DNA of 64,000 nucleotides from Marinobacter lutaoensis (GTDB lineage: Bacteria > Pseudomonadota > Gammaproteobacteria > Pseudomonadales > Oleiphilaceae): NCBI RefSeq assembly GCF_001981305.1, contig NZ_MSCW01000007.1:310001-374000 (forward strand). Reading direction: 5' to 3'. Position 1 is the first letter of the stretch; every line of letters starts with the position of its first letter. Under the pieces are notes generated by a model that did no database searches, had not been told where the DNA came from, and worked only from the letters and a program-made list of their open reading frames with translations. Made by a program: the position numbers and the translations under genes. Shown piece after piece: positions 28,127 to 44,941 of the stretch.

Positions 28127-28588
28127 TCATTCAAAAACCGGAACAATGTTGGCCCGCTCGATACTGTCGAACGGCAACAGATATTCGTGATCGTCCACGA
28201 CGACGACGACGTCCTCGCCTTCCACGCCCTTGAGCACACCCTGAAATTTCCGGCGCCCCTCAAAGGCCATCCGCAACCGGACCTGAACCTGGTGTCCGGC
28301 GAAGTCCTGGTACTGCTCAAGTCGGAACAGCGGCCGGTCCATCCCCGGGGACGACACCTCCAGGGTGTATTCGGTCTGAATGGGGTCCTCCACATCCATG
28401 ACACCACTGATCTGCCGGCTGACTTTCTCGCAATCATCAATGGTGATGCCGTTCTCGGCGTCGTCGATGAACACCCGCAACAGGGAGTGATGCCCCTGGG
28501 AGCGGAACTCGAGCCCCCAGAAGGTGTACCCCATCCCCTCGACCACCGGCCGAAGCAGATCTTCCAGTTGTTTAAGCTTGGCTGACAA
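28127..28588 (-). CDS. rimP: Ribosome maturation factor RimP
   Basis: 30S assembly factor, 153 residues. Family motifs are [33 protein letters not shown], the [11 protein letters not shown] signature and a C-terminal Sm-like domain ([24 protein letters not shown]). The start is a TTG at 28588 with GGAGAAGG seven bases upstream, giving the usual short N-terminus [12 protein letters not shown] longer frame beginning with another TTG would run into the terminator just upstream and is unlikely. First gene of rimP-nusA-infB-rbfA-truB. Confidence 0.94.
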   Translation of the reverse strand: MSAKLKQLEDLLRPVVEGMGYTFWGLEFRSQGHHSLLRVFIDDAENGITIDDCEKVSRQISGVMDVEDPIQTEYTLEVSSPGMDRPLFRLEQYQDFAGHQVQVRLRMAFEGRRKFQGVLKGVEGEDVVVVVDDHEYLLPFDSIERANIVPVFE

Positions 28589-28631
28589 GGTTATGCCTTC
28601 TCCACTTGGAACACTTACCGACCCTACAAAC

Positions 28632-28661
28632 AAAAAAAGGGCTGTTAGATCAGCCCTTTTT
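28632..28661 (-). terminator. Intrinsic terminator immediately upstream of rimP
   Basis: AGGGCTG / CAGCCCT stem, six-base loop, then seven T on the minus strand; A5 on the other flank. It ends 43 bases before the rimP start codon. Confidence 0.8.
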
Positions 28662-28695
28662 ATGCATCAGGGCCCGATGCGCCAGGCCCCTTAAT

Positions 28696-28722
28696 CAAAA
28701 AGCCCCGTGATTGGGGCCTTTT
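28696..28722 (-). terminator. Intrinsic terminator in the rimP leader
   Basis: AAGGCCCC / GGGGCTTTTT hairpin with loop AATCAC, read on the minus strand. Confidence 0.8.
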
Positions 28723-28829
28723 GTTGCAAGAACTCACAGGAAAAGACCGGTGAACGGCTTTATCCTGCTGACAGACACCTGGCCTGCCAGGAAACCGGGG
28801 CAAGGCCCAGCGGCTCCACTATGCGCCGG

Positions 28830-28858
28830 AGTATAGAGACGCCCGGCGGACTGGTCAA
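28830..28858 (-). promoter_or_regulatory. Sigma70 promoter of the rimP-nusA-infB operon
   Basis: Minus strand TTGACC, 17 bases, TATACT: five of six matches in each hexamer. It lies just past the tRNA terminator. Confidence 0.75.
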
Positions 28859-28867
28859 GGACTGACC

Positions 28868-28900
28868 AAAAAAAACGGCCTGGATATTCCAAGCCGTTTT
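28868..28900 (-). terminator. Terminator after tRNA-Leu
   Basis: ACGGCTTGGA / TCCAGGCCGT stem with one G-U pair followed by eight T on the minus strand, nine bases after the tRNA 3' end. Confidence 0.88.
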
Positions 28901-28908
28901 CTTGTATT

Positions 28909-28993
28909 TGGTGCCCGGGGCCGGACTCGAACCGGCACGGCTTGCGCCACTACCCCCTCAAGATAGCGTGTCTACCAGTTTCACCACCCGGGC
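28909..28993 (-). tRNA. leuU: tRNA-Leu (anticodon GAG)
   Basis: 85-nt class II tRNA. Acceptor stem GCCCGGG/CCCGGGC with encoded CCA, D-arm with GTGAAACTGGTAGAC, anticodon stem CTATC/GGTAG closing the loop TTGAGGG (anticodon GAG, reads CTC and CTT), long variable arm and T-arm with GGTTCGAGTCC. It starts seven bases after the secG stop, so it is co-transcribed with secG, as leuU is in E. coli. Confidence 0.95.
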
Positions 28994-29000
28994 ATGAACC

Positions 29001-29387
29001 TTACTCGAGCTCGGGAAGATCGGCCTTCCCACTCTCGGCCTCACCGGCCGCCGCATCCGCCTTGTCAGCAGGCTCGGCCGGTGCTTGCTCCTCGACCTTG
29101 ACGCTTTCCTGAACCACAGGAATACCCGCGTCGGCCGCAACTTCGGCCCGCTGCTTGGCGAATACCGCCAGCGAAAAACTTGTCACGAAGAACACGATGG
29201 CCAGCGATGTGGTCAGTCGGGTCAGGAAGCTGCCGCTGCCCTGGCTACCAAACACGGTCTGGGACGCACCCCCACCGAAGGCGGCGCCAGCATCGGCCCC
29301 CTTGCCCTGCTGGATCAGCACCAGGCCCACCAGCGCGACGGCAATCACCACGTGCACAACGACGACCAGTGTTTCCAACCAACCCAT
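29001..29387 (-). CDS. secG: Preprotein translocase subunit SecG
   Basis: Small inner-membrane SecYEG partner, 128 residues. Two transmembrane helices (LVVVVHVVIAVALVGLVLIQQ and LTTSLAIVFFVTSFSLAVFA) flank the conserved cytoplasmic loop QQGKGADAGAAFGGGASQTVFG. The tail after about residue 85 is Ala/Glu-rich and not conserved. Upstream is tpiA and downstream the tRNA-Leu gene. Confidence 0.95.
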   Translation of the reverse strand: MGWLETLVVVVHVVIAVALVGLVLIQQGKGADAGAAFGGGASQTVFGSQGSGSFLTRLTTSLAIVFFVTSFSLAVFAKQRAEVAADAGIPVVQESVKVEEQAPAEPADKADAAAGEAESGKADLPELE

Positions 29388-29405
29388 ATCGAATCCCGCG
29401 AACAG

Positions 29406-30170
29406 TTAACCTTTGGCACCCGCCGGCATCGCCCGACAAATGCTCAGAAAATCCTCAGCGACCAATGACGCGCCGCCGATCAGCCCGCCATCGATGTCCG
29501 GCTGGGCAAAAAGTGCGGCCGCATTATCCGCTTTTACGCTGCCGCCGTAAAGCACCGAAATTGTCTCCGCCGGTGCCCCGGCCTCGGCCAGCGCCTGACG
29601 GATGGCCCGATGCATACACTGCGCATCCTCCGCCGTCGCCGTCTGGCCCGTACCAATCGCCCAGACCGGCTCGTACGCCACGACTACCCGGGACCACTGC
29701 GCCGCTGCCACCCGAGCCAACCCCTGGCGAACCTGGCCCGTCACCACGGCCTCGGCGTCGCCGGCTTCTCGCTCATTCAGGGTCTCGCCGACACAGAGGA
29801 TCACCTCCAGCTCCGCCGACAGCGCCTGGGCCACCTTTTCGGCGATCACCGCATCGGTTTCACCAAAGTACTGGCGACGCTCGGAGTGCCCCACCAGGGC
29901 GACACGACATCCGAGATCGGCCGCCATGGCCGCCGACACCTCGCCGGTGTAGGCCCCGGAGCGCCACTGGCTGACATTCTGAACCCCGACGGACAGCCGG
30001 CCACGCGCGCGCACCAGGACATCACGGGCATACAGCGCGGGGGGAATGATAACAACCTCCACGCCATTATCAAGAGCGCCCACTCCGTCCCTGACCGGGT
30101 CAACCAGCTGTTCCACCAGTTCGGTGGAGCCGTTCATTTTCCAGTTACCGGCAACGATCTTGCGACGCAT
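29406..30170 (-). CDS. tpiA: Triosephosphate isomerase
   Basis: Interconverts dihydroxyacetone phosphate and glyceraldehyde 3-phosphate, 254 residues. All catalytic elements are present: NWKMNG (Lys), GHSERR (electrophilic His), the base in YEPVWAIGTG (Glu) and the phosphate loop GGSVKADNA. The ATG at 30170 precedes the conserved RRKIVAGNWK; 19 extra in-frame codons upstream are non-coding. It is 78 bases after glmM and 18 before secG. Confidence 0.97.
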   Translation of the reverse strand: MRRKIVAGNWKMNGSTELVEQLVDPVRDGVGALDNGVEVVIIPPALYARDVLVRARGRLSVGVQNVSQWRSGAYTGEVSAAMAADLGCRVALVGHSERRQYFGETDAVIAEKVAQALSAELEVILCVGETLNEREAGDAEAVVTGQVRQGLARVAAAQWSRVVVAYEPVWAIGTGQTATAEDAQCMHRAIRQALAEAGAPAETISVLYGGSVKADNAAALFAQPDIDGGLIGGASLVAEDFLSICRAMPAGAKG

Positions 30171-30248
30171 AACGCTTCCCGAATCCAAGGGAGGCGGAAC
30201 TATACAGCAGTCCCTGCCCCCAGACAACCACCCCGGGCAGGAGCGCGG

Positions 30249-31595
30249 TCAGGACGACGACCGCTCGACCGCTTGCGCGAGTGCCGTCGCCACGCGGGCG
30301 ATATCGGTCTGCGACTGGCCCTCGACCATCACCCGGATGACCGGCTCCGTGCCAGACGCCCGCAACAGCACCCGACCGGCATTTCCCAGGGTCTGCTCGG
30401 CCTGGCGTACCGCCTCGCGGATGTCGTCCCGGGCCAGCGGATCGAACCGCTCCGCCACCCGGACGTTGATCATGGTCTGCGGCAGTTTGGTCATGCCCCG
30501 GCGCAACTCGGCCAGGGTCTGCCCCGACTTGTAAATCGCCAGCATCACCTGCAGGGCGGAAATAATACCGTCGCCGGTGGAGGTGCAGTCCCGGATCACC
30601 AGGTGCCCGGAGCCCTCACCGCCCAACAGCCAGTTGTTGGCCAGCAGGCGCTCCATGACGTAGCGATCGCCCACCTGGGCGCGCTCGAACTCAATCCCCC
30701 GTTCACGCAGGGCCAGCTCCACCCCCAGGTTGGTCATCAGGGTGCCGACCACGCCTCCCCGGAGACGGCCCTCGGCCTGGCGCTGCGAGGCAATGATGTA
30801 AAGCAGCTCGTCGCCGTCCACTTCGGAGCCGTCCCGGTCCACCATCTGGACACGGTCACCGTCACCGTCAAAGGCGATCCCCAGGTCGGCTTTCTTTTCC
30901 AGCACCGCCTGCCTGAGCGCGTCCAGGTGTGTCGAACCGACGTTCAGGTTGATGTTCAAGCCATCCGGCTCGCCGCCGATCACCGACACCCGGGCCCCCA
31001 GCTCTCGGAACACCTTGGGCGCGACGTGGTAGGTGGCGCCATGGGCGCAATCGAGCACGATGTGCAGCCCTTCCATGGAAAACTCGTTCGGCACGGTGCT
31101 CTTGCAGAACTCCACATAGCGCCCGGGCGCATCGTCGATCCGCGAGGCCTTGCCCAGCTCGGAAGGCGCGCACACCTGGACCGCCGGGCTGTCGAGCCAA
31201 CGCTCGATCTCCGCTTCCAGGGCATCGTCCAGCTTGGTACCGGCGGCGGAAAAAAACTTGATGCCATTGTCATGGTGCGGATTGTGGGAGGCGCTGATCA
31301 CGATTCCGGCGGAAGCCCGGAAGGTGCGCGTCAGATAGGCGATGGCCGGCGTCGGCATCGGCCCCAACAGCCTGACGTCGACACCGGCCGCGGACAGGCC
31401 GGCCTCCAGCGCCGACTCGAACATGTGGCCGGAAAGACGGGTGTCCTTGCCGATCAGCACACTGTTGCGCTGACCGTCCCGCTTGAACGCCTGGCCGGCG
31501 GCCCACCCCAGCTTCAGCATGAACTCAGGCGTAATGGGAAAATCTCCCACCTGCCCGCGGATTCCGTCCGTTCCAAAGTATTTCCGCTTGGCCAT
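30249..31595 (-). CDS. glmM: Phosphoglucosamine mutase
   Basis: Converts glucosamine 6-phosphate to glucosamine 1-phosphate for peptidoglycan and LPS precursors, 448 residues. Motifs: [11 protein letters not shown] at the N-terminus, the phosphoserine loop [13 protein letters not shown], the metal loop DGDGDRV, the sugar-binding GEGSGH and the phosphate-binding [12 protein letters not shown]. The ATG at 31595 overlaps the folP stop (TGATG); a TTG just before it has no support. Order folP-glmM-tpiA-secG. Confidence 0.97.
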   Translation of the reverse strand: MAKRKYFGTDGIRGQVGDFPITPEFMLKLGWAAGQAFKRDGQRNSVLIGKDTRLSGHMFESALEAGLSAAGVDVRLLGPMPTPAIAYLTRTFRASAGIVISASHNPHHDNGIKFFSAAGTKLDDALEAEIERWLDSPAVQVCAPSELGKASRIDDAPGRYVEFCKSTVPNEFSMEGLHIVLDCAHGATYHVAPKVFRELGARVSVIGGEPDGLNINLNVGSTHLDALRQAVLEKKADLGIAFDGDGDRVQMVDRDGSEVDGDELLYIIASQRQAEGRLRGGVVGTLMTNLGVELALRERGIEFERAQVGDRYVMERLLANNWLLGGEGSGHLVIRDCTSTGDGIISALQVMLAIYKSGQTLAELRRGMTKLPQTMINVRVAERFDPLARDDIREAVRQAEQTLGNAGRVLLRASGTEPVIRVMVEGQSQTDIARVATALAQAVERSSS

Positions 31596-32425
31596 CAACC
31601 CGCCTCCTTCACCGCCGTCGCCACCTTGACGGCATCCACCGTTTCCCTGACATCGTGCACCCGCACAATGCTGGCCCCTTTCATGGCCGCTATTGTCGCG
31701 GCGGCGAGGCTGGCGGGCAAGCGCTCACCCACCTCACGCCCGGTCAGCTGCCCGAGCATGGACTTGCGGGACACGCCAATCAGCAGCGGGTAACCGAGAA
31801 TATCGAGCTGTTCCAGCGCCGCCAGCAGCGCCAGGTTGTGGTCCAGGTTCTTGCCAAAACCAAACCCCGGATCCAGCAGAATGTGTTCGGGACGCACCCC
31901 GGCCTGTTCCGCCACCGTCACCCGCTCGGCAAGGAAAGCACAGACCTCGCGTCGCAGGTTCTGATAGCACGGACGTTCCTGCATCGTCGCCGGTTCCCCC
32001 TTGATGTGCATTAGGCACACCGGGATCCCGGCCACCGCCGCAGCCTCCGGCGCGCCTTCCCGCTGCAACGCCCGGACATCGTTGATCAGGCCAGCGCCGA
32101 GCTTGGCGGTTTCCGTCATGACCTGCGGGGAGCTGGTATCCACGGACACCACCACGTCCAGCTCCCGGGCGATGGCCTCCACCACCGGGCACACCCGGTC
32201 CAGCTCTTCCTGAACGGACACCGGGGCCGCGCCCGGGCGGGTGGATTCGCCGCCCACGTCGATGAAGGTCGCACCATCCGCCACCATCTGGCGCGCCCGC
32301 GCCATGGCAGCGTCGAACGAGTTGAACCGGCCCCCGTCGGAGAAGGAATCGGGGGTGACATTGAGTATTCCCATCACGTGACAGCGGGACAGGTCGACCA
32401 CCCGTCCGGCAAAACTCATTTTCAT
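31595..32425 (-). CDS. folP: Dihydropteroate synthase
   Basis: Condenses p-aminobenzoate with the pterin pyrophosphate in folate synthesis; the sulfonamide target. 276 residues. Motifs: [28 protein letters not shown], the pterin-binding DTSSP and [13 protein letters not shown] and [14 protein letters not shown]. Downstream of ftsH by 96 bases and overlapping glmM by one base. Confidence 0.97.
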   Translation of the reverse strand: MKMSFAGRVVDLSRCHVMGILNVTPDSFSDGGRFNSFDAAMARARQMVADGATFIDVGGESTRPGAAPVSVQEELDRVCPVVEAIARELDVVVSVDTSSPQVMTETAKLGAGLINDVRALQREGAPEAAAVAGIPVCLMHIKGEPATMQERPCYQNLRREVCAFLAERVTVAEQAGVRPEHILLDPGFGFGKNLDHNLALLAALEQLDILGYPLLIGVSRKSMLGQLTGREVGERLPASLAAATIAAMKGASIVRVHDVRETVDAVKVATAVKEAG

Positions 32426-32460
32426 AACGAACCCGTCTTGCTGACTTTCACTGGTTTCCC

Positions 32461-32491
32461 AAAAACAAACGCCGCCCGATATCCGGGCGGC
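32461..32491 (-). terminator. Hairpin between ftsH and folP
   Basis: Eight-bp stem GCCGCCCG / CGGGCGGC followed on the minus strand by GTTTGTTTTTGG. A moderately convincing terminator that would limit read-through from ftsH into folP. Confidence 0.55.
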
Positions 32492-32521
32492 GCAAGCAAC
32501 CGATGGTTGTGGCGTGGCGGC

Positions 32522-34453
<1,932 letters not shown>

Positions 34454-34589
34454 ATCGTTCAAGGATCGTCACCTGTGAATTGCAGGACGCCCCTTCGGGG
34501 ACATCCTTTTTCGACACCTTACACCAATTGTACGCCTGTCCACCAGAAACGGCCCATCCGCCCGGTGCCAGGCCGGCCGACGTGCCCTG

Positions 34590-35210
34590 TCAGCCCCGAA
34601 AGCCCTTGCCCACCAGATACACCTCCCGGGAACGGGCCCGGGACGAATCCGGCTTGCGGCTGACCACCGTCTGGAAGTCACGGCGCATGTCCGCCAGCAG
34701 GGCGTCAAACCCCTCGCCCTGGAACACCTTGGCGACGAAAGCGCCGCCCGGTCGCAGCACCCGCTGCGCCATGTCCAGGGCCAGCTCCACCAGCCCCATG
34801 GCCCGGGGGATATCCACTGCGGCCATACCACTCATATTGGGTGCCATATCCGAAATAACAACGTCCGCCCGGCGATCCCCCAACAACGCCAGCAGCGACT
34901 CGAACACCGAATCCTCGGTGAAGTCACCCTGCACGAATTCCACCCCGGCGATCGGATCCATCGGCAGAATGTCGCTGGCGATCACGGTGCCGGTGTCCCC
35001 CACCCGCTCAATGGCCACCTGGGACCAGCCGCCGGGTGCGGCGCCCAGGTCCACCACCAACTGGCCCGGCCGGAACAGCCGGTCTTTCCTGTCCAGCTCG
35101 ATGAGCTTGTAACTGGCCCGGGAACGGTAGCCTTCTTCCTGGGACTTTTTGACCCAGACGTCACTGAAATGTTCCTTCAACCAGCGGTCACTGGACTTGG
35201 AGCGTGCCAA
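34590..35210 (-). CDS. rlmE: 23S rRNA 2'-O-methyltransferase (U2552)
   Basis: Heat-shock methyltransferase acting on 50S A-loop U2552, 206 residues. N-terminus [22 protein letters not shown]-binding [15 protein letters not shown], the D in SDMAPNMSG and K in VAKVFQG of the K-D-K-E set. I start it at a TTG (35210) with GGAGG five bases upstream; this gives the family length, whereas the longer frame adds 38 residues of promoter-region sequence. Confidence 0.93.
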   Translation of the reverse strand: MARSKSSDRWLKEHFSDVWVKKSQEEGYRSRASYKLIELDRKDRLFRPGQLVVDLGAAPGGWSQVAIERVGDTGTVIASDILPMDPIAGVEFVQGDFTEDSVFESLLALLGDRRADVVISDMAPNMSGMAAVDIPRAMGLVELALDMAQRVLRPGGAFVAKVFQGEGFDALLADMRRDFQTVVSRKPDSSRARSREVYLVGKGFRG

Positions 35211-35288
35211 ACCAACCTCCAACTTAGCAACGACCGCGCCCGCCCCCGGATACGGGTTAACTGGCATTTCCGGGGCGAAGCGATCTGT

Positions 35289-35338
35289 TACAATCCACGG
35301 ATTATAGATGCCGTCAGCGAGCACTTCGCTGACCTTTT
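35289..35338. promoter_or_regulatory. Divergent rlmE/yhbY promoter region with hairpin
   Basis: Plus strand TACAAT (35289-35294) is a -10 candidate for yhbY and minus strand TATAAT (35301-35306) a perfect -10 for rlmE. An 8-bp perfect inverted repeat (GTCAGCGA / TCGCTGAC, 35313-35333) follows. On the yhbY side it is followed by CTTTTGTT, resembling an early terminator in the leader; on the rlmE side it occupies the -35 area. No good -35 hexamer is seen for either. Confidence 0.45.
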
Positions 35339-35367
35339 GTTAATTGCAATCATTAAGAGATTACATC

Positions 35368-35679
35368 ATGAGCCTTTCACCGGAACAGCGCCGGGCCTAC
35401 CGGGCCATTGCCCACGACCTCAAACCCGTGATCATCGTGGGGGACAAAGGCTTGTCCGAAGGGCTGCAGGAGGAACTCGAGCGGGCCCTCAACGATCACG
35501 AGCTGATCAAGGTCAAGGTGGCCAGTCAGGACCGGGAGGTTCGCCGGGAGATCATCGAAGCCCTGTGCCAGATTTCAGGCGCCGAACTGGTCCAGACCAT
35601 CGGCAAGATCGCCGTGCTGCTGCGTCGCGCCAGGACCCCCAACCCGAGGCTGTCCAACCTGCTGCGGCACACCCACTGA
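35368..35679 (+). CDS. yhbY: YhbY/CRS1-YhbY family ribosome assembly RNA-binding protein
   Basis: Small CRM-domain protein that binds pre-50S particles, 103 residues. The core AIAHDLKPVIIVGDKGLSEGLQEELERALNDHELIKVKV contains the GxxG-type loop of the domain. The ATG at 35368 (SLSPEQRRAYRA) fits the family start; eight upstream in-frame codons belong to the leader. Divergent from rlmE-ftsH, as in E. coli. Confidence 0.93.
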   Translation: MSLSPEQRRAYRAIAHDLKPVIIVGDKGLSEGLQEELERALNDHELIKVKVASQDREVRREIIEALCQISGAELVQTIGKIAVLLRRARTPNPRLSNLLRHTH

Positions 35680-35691
35680 GGCGACTCAATG

Positions 35692-35728
35692 AAAAAGCCG
35701 GCCAGGGTCTGCCATGGCCGGCTTTTTT
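35692..35728. terminator. Bidirectional terminator between yhbY and greA
   Basis: Nine-bp stem AGCCGGCCA / TGGCCGGCT with A5 on one side and T6 on the other between converging genes. Confidence 0.9.
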
Positions 35729-35758
35729 GTGGCCCGAGCACCCGCCCGGGCTCACCCG

Positions 35759-36238
35759 TCAGATGTACTCCACCTCGGCGATCTCGTATTCCACGGTGCC
35801 GGACGGTACACGGATGGCCACCACGTCGCCCTCGTCCTTGCCCACCAGGGCCCGGGCGATGGGCGAGGAAATCGACAGCTTGCCTTCCTTGATGTCAGCC
35901 TCGTCTTCCCCAACGATCTGGTAGGTCACCTCTTCATCGGTTTCCATGTTCACCAGGTGCACGGTGGCCCCGAAAATCACCTTGCCGTTGTTTTCCATGG
36001 TGGTGACATCGATCACCTGGGCCGAGGCAAGCTTGCCCTCGATTTCCTGAATCCGGCCTTCGATAAAGCTCTGTTGTTCGCGGGCGGCATGATACTCCGC
36101 GTTCTCCTTGAGGTCGCCGTGCTCGCGGGCCTCGGCGATGGCCGCGATCACCCGCGGGCGGTCCTCGGACTTCAGCCTCTTCAATTCCTCGCGCAGACGG
36201 GCCTCGCCCGTCTTGGTCATGGGTACTCTGTCAGCCAT
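35759..36238 (-). CDS. greA: Transcription elongation factor GreA
   Basis: Rescues backtracked RNA polymerase by stimulating transcript cleavage, 159 residues. N-terminal coiled coil with the catalytic tip acidic pair in [14 protein letters not shown]-terminal FKBP-like domain [26 protein letters not shown] ending in [11 protein letters not shown]. It starts four bases after carB, so it is translated from the end of the carA-carB message. Confidence 0.97.
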   Translation of the reverse strand: MADRVPMTKTGEARLREELKRLKSEDRPRVIAAIAEAREHGDLKENAEYHAAREQQSFIEGRIQEIEGKLASAQVIDVTTMENNGKVIFGATVHLVNMETDEEVTYQIVGEDEADIKEGKLSISSPIARALVGKDEGDVVAIRVPSGTVEYEIAEVEYI

Positions 36239-36242
36239 AGTC

Positions 36243-39461
<3,219 letters not shown>

Positions 39462-39541
39462 GTCTCGATAAACCTGTCAGCAACTTTGAATTCTGGCTGC
39501 GCCAAACGCGGCGCCCGTGAGCGTATCCCCGCGCGCCCGCC

Positions 39542-40672
39542 TCAGGCGGAACGCGCCTCCATCAACCGGATAAACTCGTCAAACAAGGGCGCCACGTCGT
39601 GGGGGCCCGGGCTGGCTTCCGGATGGCCCTGGAAGCTGTAGGCCGGCTTGTCGGTCCGGCGGATGCCCTGTAACGTGCCGTCGAACAGGGACTTGTGGGT
39701 CGCCTTCAGGTTGGCCGGCAGGGTGGTTTCGTCCACCGCGAAGCCGTGGTTCTGACTGGTGATCATCACGGTGCCGGTTTCCAAGTCCTGGACCGGGTGG
39801 TTGGCGCCGTGGTGGCCATGCCCCATTTTTACGGTCCGGGCTCCGCTGGCCAGCGCCAGCAGCTGATGCCCCAAACAGATGCCGAATACGGGAATGTCGG
39901 TTTCCAGGACCTCCCGGATGGCCTGGATGGCGTAGTCACACGGTTCAGGGTCACCCGGGCCGTTGGAAAGGAAAATGCCGTCCGGGTTCATCGCCAGCAC
40001 CTCGGCAGCGGGCGTCTGGGCCGGCACCACGGTAATGTCGCAGCCTCGGGCCGCCAACATCCGCAGGATATTGAGCTTGACGCCGTAGTCCCAGGCCACC
40101 ACCTTGAACCGAGGCGCGTCCTGCCGACCGTAACCCTCGCCCAGGGTCCACTCGGTCTGATCCCAGCGCCACACGGTATCGCAGGTCACTTCCTTGGCCA
40201 GATCCATACCCTTGAGCCCCGGGAAGGCCCTGGCCAGCTCCAGGGCCCGCTCCGCGGTGGCGCCCTCACCAGCAACGATGGCGCCATTCTGGGAGCCCTT
40301 GTCCCGCAGAATGCGGGTCAGCCGCCGGGTATCGATGTCTGCAATGCCGACAATGCCATTGTCCCGCAGGTAGTCGTCCAGGCGCCCCTCGCTACGCCAG
40401 TTGCTGGCCATCAGCGGCAGGTCGCGGATGATCAGGCCCGCTGCATGAATCCGATCGGACTCTACGTCCTCGGCGTTGACGCCGGTGTTGCCGATGTGGG
40501 GATAGGTCAGGGTTACGATCTGGCGGGAATAGGACGGATCGGTCAGGATTTCCTGATAACCGGTCATGGCGGTGTTGAAAACCACTTCACCGCTGGTCTC
40601 CCCCTCGGCGCCGATGGCGGTACCGTGGAAGAGGCTTCCGTCTGCGAGGGCAAGGATTGCTGGTGTGCTCAA
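39542..40672 (-). CDS. carA: Carbamoyl phosphate synthase, small (glutaminase) subunit
   Basis: Hydrolyses glutamine and channels ammonia to CarB, 376 residues. The N-terminal domain [18 protein letters not shown] and [15 protein letters not shown] is typical; the class I amidotransferase has the nucleophile in FGICLGHQ and the His-Glu pair in [10 protein letters not shown] favour a TTG at 40672, with GAGG nine bases upstream, giving STPAILAL as in Pseudomonas CarA; an ATG five codons earlier has no ribosome site. A good promoter lies about 125 bases upstream. Confidence 0.94.
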   Translation of the reverse strand: MSTPAILALADGSLFHGTAIGAEGETSGEVVFNTAMTGYQEILTDPSYSRQIVTLTYPHIGNTGVNAEDVESDRIHAAGLIIRDLPLMASNWRSEGRLDDYLRDNGIVGIADIDTRRLTRILRDKGSQNGAIVAGEGATAERALELARAFPGLKGMDLAKEVTCDTVWRWDQTEWTLGEGYGRQDAPRFKVVAWDYGVKLNILRMLAARGCDITVVPAQTPAAEVLAMNPDGIFLSNGPGDPEPCDYAIQAIREVLETDIPVFGICLGHQLLALASGARTVKMGHGHHGANHPVQDLETGTVMITSQNHGFAVDETTLPANLKATHKSLFDGTLQGIRRTDKPAYSFQGHPEASPGPHDVAPLFDEFIRLMEARSA

Positions 40673-40797
40673 GGCTTGTATCCTCATCGAGTGGCGGATA
40701 GGTTCGTCACGAACAGGAACGCAAGCGCAAATTCAGGTCGCAAAAAAGCGAGAGGGAGTAAACACTCCGTCCCGCCTTTCATTACACTTGATTAAAG

Positions 40798-40826
40798 CTT
40801 ATCAAAGCTACGCTTGGTGCAGTCAA
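40798..40826 (-). promoter_or_regulatory. Sigma70 promoter of carAB-greA
   Basis: Minus strand TTGACT, 17 bases, GATAAG, about 125 bases before carA. The leader includes a small GGAGTGTTTACTCC hairpin, whose role is unknown. Confidence 0.55.
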
Positions 40827-40888
40827 ATCGCCCCATTGTAAAAAATTAGGCATTTTTTGTCCACGACCAATCGCCCCCGACCGGAGCT

Positions 40889-42848
<1,960 letters not shown>

Positions 42849-42873
42849 GCTTCAAACCCTGTATTATTAACGC

Positions 42874-42902
42874 GGAAAACGCGGGAAGGCCCCGCGTTTT
42901 CC
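42874..42902 (-). repeat. Perfect 12-bp hairpin between dnaK and dnaJ
   Basis: GGAAAACGCGGG / CCCGCGTTTTCC with a five-base loop. On the minus strand it is followed by GCGTTAATAATAC rather than a T-run. Likely a partial terminator or processing stem that lowers dnaJ relative to dnaK. Confidence 0.65.
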
Positions 42903-42924
42903 AGCTCACTGACGTACGCCCCGG

Positions 42925-44850
42925 TTACTTCTTGTCGTCGTCCTTGACCTCTTCGAACTCGGCATCGACCGCGTCGTCGGCGGTAGCGGAGGACTGGGCG
43001 CCGTCCTGACCACCCGCCTGGGCCTGCTCCGCCTGATCCGCGTACATCTTCTGCGCCAGCTCAGCGGACACCTCGGTCAGCTTCTGGGTTTTGCTTTCGA
43101 TGGCCTCCTTATCAGAGCCTTCCAAAGCCTCTTCGAGGTCCTTGATGGCCGCCTCGATGGACGCTTTCTCACTGTCGCTGACCTTGTCGCCGGCCTCGTT
43201 CAGGGTCTTGCGAACCGCGTGGATCATGGCGTCGCCCTGGTTACGGGCCTGCACCAGCTCCTCGAACTTGCGGTCCTCCTCGGCGTTGGCCTCGGCGTCG
43301 CGGACCATCTTTTCGATTTCCTCGTCACTCAGGCCGGACGAGGCCTTGATCACGATGGACTGCTCCTTGCCGGTGGCCTTGTCCTTCGCGGACACGTTCA
43401 GGATGCCGTTGGCGTCGATGTCGAAGGTCACCTCGATCTGCGGCACGCCCCGCGGCGCCGGCGGAATGTCGGTCAGGTCGAACCGGCCCAGGGACTTGTT
43501 CTGGGATGCCTGCTTGCGCTCACCCTGCACCACGTGAATGGTCACCGCCGTCTGGTTGTCCTCGGCCGTCGAGAAGATCTGCGACTTCTTGGTCGGGATG
43601 GTGGTGTTCTTCTCGATCAACGGCGTGGCCACGCCACCCATGGTTTCAATGCCCAGAGTCAGCGGCGTCACGTCCAGCAGCAGTACGTCCTTGACATCAC
43701 CGGACAGCACCGCGGCCTGAATCGCGGCCCCCATGGCCACGGCCTCATCCGGGTTGACGTCCTTGCGCGGTTCCTTGCCGAAGAACTCTTTCACTTTCTG
43801 CTGAACCAGCGGCATCCGGGTCTGGCCGCCAACCAGGATCACCTCGTCGATTTCGGAGGCTTTCAGGCCGGCATCCTGCAGCGCCACCTTACAGGGCTCC
43901 AGGCTGCGCTGCACCAGATCCTCGACCAGGGACTCCAGTTTGGCGCGGGTCAGCTTCACGTTCAGGTGCTTCGGACCGGACGCATCGGCGGTGATGTACG
44001 GCAGGTTGACGTCGGTCTGCTGGCTGCTGGACAGCTCGATCTTGGCCTTCTCGGCAGCCTCCTTCAGGCGTTGCATGGCCAGGGAGTCGCCGCGCAGGTC
44101 AATGCCGGTATCCTTCTTGAACTGGTCCGCCAGGTACTCAATGATTTTCAGATCGAAGTCCTCACCACCGAGGAAGGTGTCGCCGTTGGTGGCCAAAACC
44201 TCGAACTGGTGCTCGCCGTCCACGTCCGCGATCTCGATGATGGACAGGTCGAAGGTACCGCCTCCCAGGTCATACACCGCCACGGTACGGTCACCGCTCT
44301 TCTTGTCCAGGCCATAGGCGAGGGCGGCCGCCGTCGGCTCGTTGATGATCCGCTTCACGTCCAGACCGGCGATCTTGCCCGCGTCCTTGGTGGCCTGACG
44401 CTGGCTGTCGTTGAAGTAGGCCGGCACGGTGATCACCGCCTCGGTGACCTTCTCACCCAGGTAGTCCTCGGCGGTTTTCTTCATTTTCTTCAGCACTTCC
44501 GCGGAAATCTGCGGCGGCGCCATCTTTTTGCCCTTCACTTCCACCCAAGCGTCGCCGTTGTCGGCCTTGACGATCTTGTAGGGCACCATCTTGATGTCCT
44601 TCTGGACAACATCGTCCTCGAAGCGGCGGCCGATCAGACGCTTGATCGCGAACAGGGTGTTCTGCGGGTTGGTCACCGCCTGACGCTTGGCGGACTGGCC
44701 CACCAGAGTTTCGCCATCGTCGGTGTAGGCGATGATGGACGGGGTGGTGCGGTCACCTTCGGCGTTCTCGATCACTTTGACCTTGTCACCATCCATGATG
44801 GCGACACAGGAGTTGGTGGTTCCCAGGTCGATACCGATAATCTTGCTCAT
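42925..44850 (-). CDS. dnaK: Chaperone DnaK (Hsp70)
   Basis: ATP-driven chaperone, 641 residues. Signatures [28 protein letters not shown] and [14 protein letters not shown], the interdomain linker [16 protein letters not shown] and the helical lid ending with an acidic DDKK tail. GGAG precedes the ATG. Between grpE and dnaJ; a small GAGTC/GACTC hairpin is in the 91-base gap after grpE. Confidence 0.99.
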   Translation of the reverse strand: MSKIIGIDLGTTNSCVAIMDGDKVKVIENAEGDRTTPSIIAYTDDGETLVGQSAKRQAVTNPQNTLFAIKRLIGRRFEDDVVQKDIKMVPYKIVKADNGDAWVEVKGKKMAPPQISAEVLKKMKKTAEDYLGEKVTEAVITVPAYFNDSQRQATKDAGKIAGLDVKRIINEPTAAALAYGLDKKSGDRTVAVYDLGGGTFDLSIIEIADVDGEHQFEVLATNGDTFLGGEDFDLKIIEYLADQFKKDTGIDLRGDSLAMQRLKEAAEKAKIELSSSQQTDVNLPYITADASGPKHLNVKLTRAKLESLVEDLVQRSLEPCKVALQDAGLKASEIDEVILVGGQTRMPLVQQKVKEFFGKEPRKDVNPDEAVAMGAAIQAAVLSGDVKDVLLLDVTPLTLGIETMGGVATPLIEKNTTIPTKKSQIFSTAEDNQTAVTIHVVQGERKQASQNKSLGRFDLTDIPPAPRGVPQIEVTFDIDANGILNVSAKDKATGKEQSIVIKASSGLSDEEIEKMVRDAEANAEEDRKFEELVQARNQGDAMIHAVRKTLNEAGDKVSDSEKASIEAAIKDLEEALEGSDKEAIESKTQKLTEVSAELAQKMYADQAEQAQAGGQDGAQSSATADDAVDAEFEEVKDDDKK

Positions 44851-44941
44851 TGAATCACTCCAAATCTCTTGAATGCTTGCCCGGAGAGTCTGCCCCGACT
44901 CTTGACTGTTTACTGGCTATATTGGCGCGCCGTTCCGCTTT

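Larger units (their letters stand above)
28589..28908 (-). other. Leader region of the rimP-nusA-infB operon
   Basis: About 320 bases between rimP and tRNA-Leu with no protein gene. On the minus strand it holds, in order of transcription, the tRNA terminator (28868-28900), a strong sigma70 promoter (28830-28858), about 100 bases with a small CCTGG/CCAGG hairpin, an intrinsic terminator (28696-28722) and a second one (28632-28661), then the rimP ribosome site. Transcripts from the promoter must pass two terminators to reach rimP. Confidence 0.7.
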
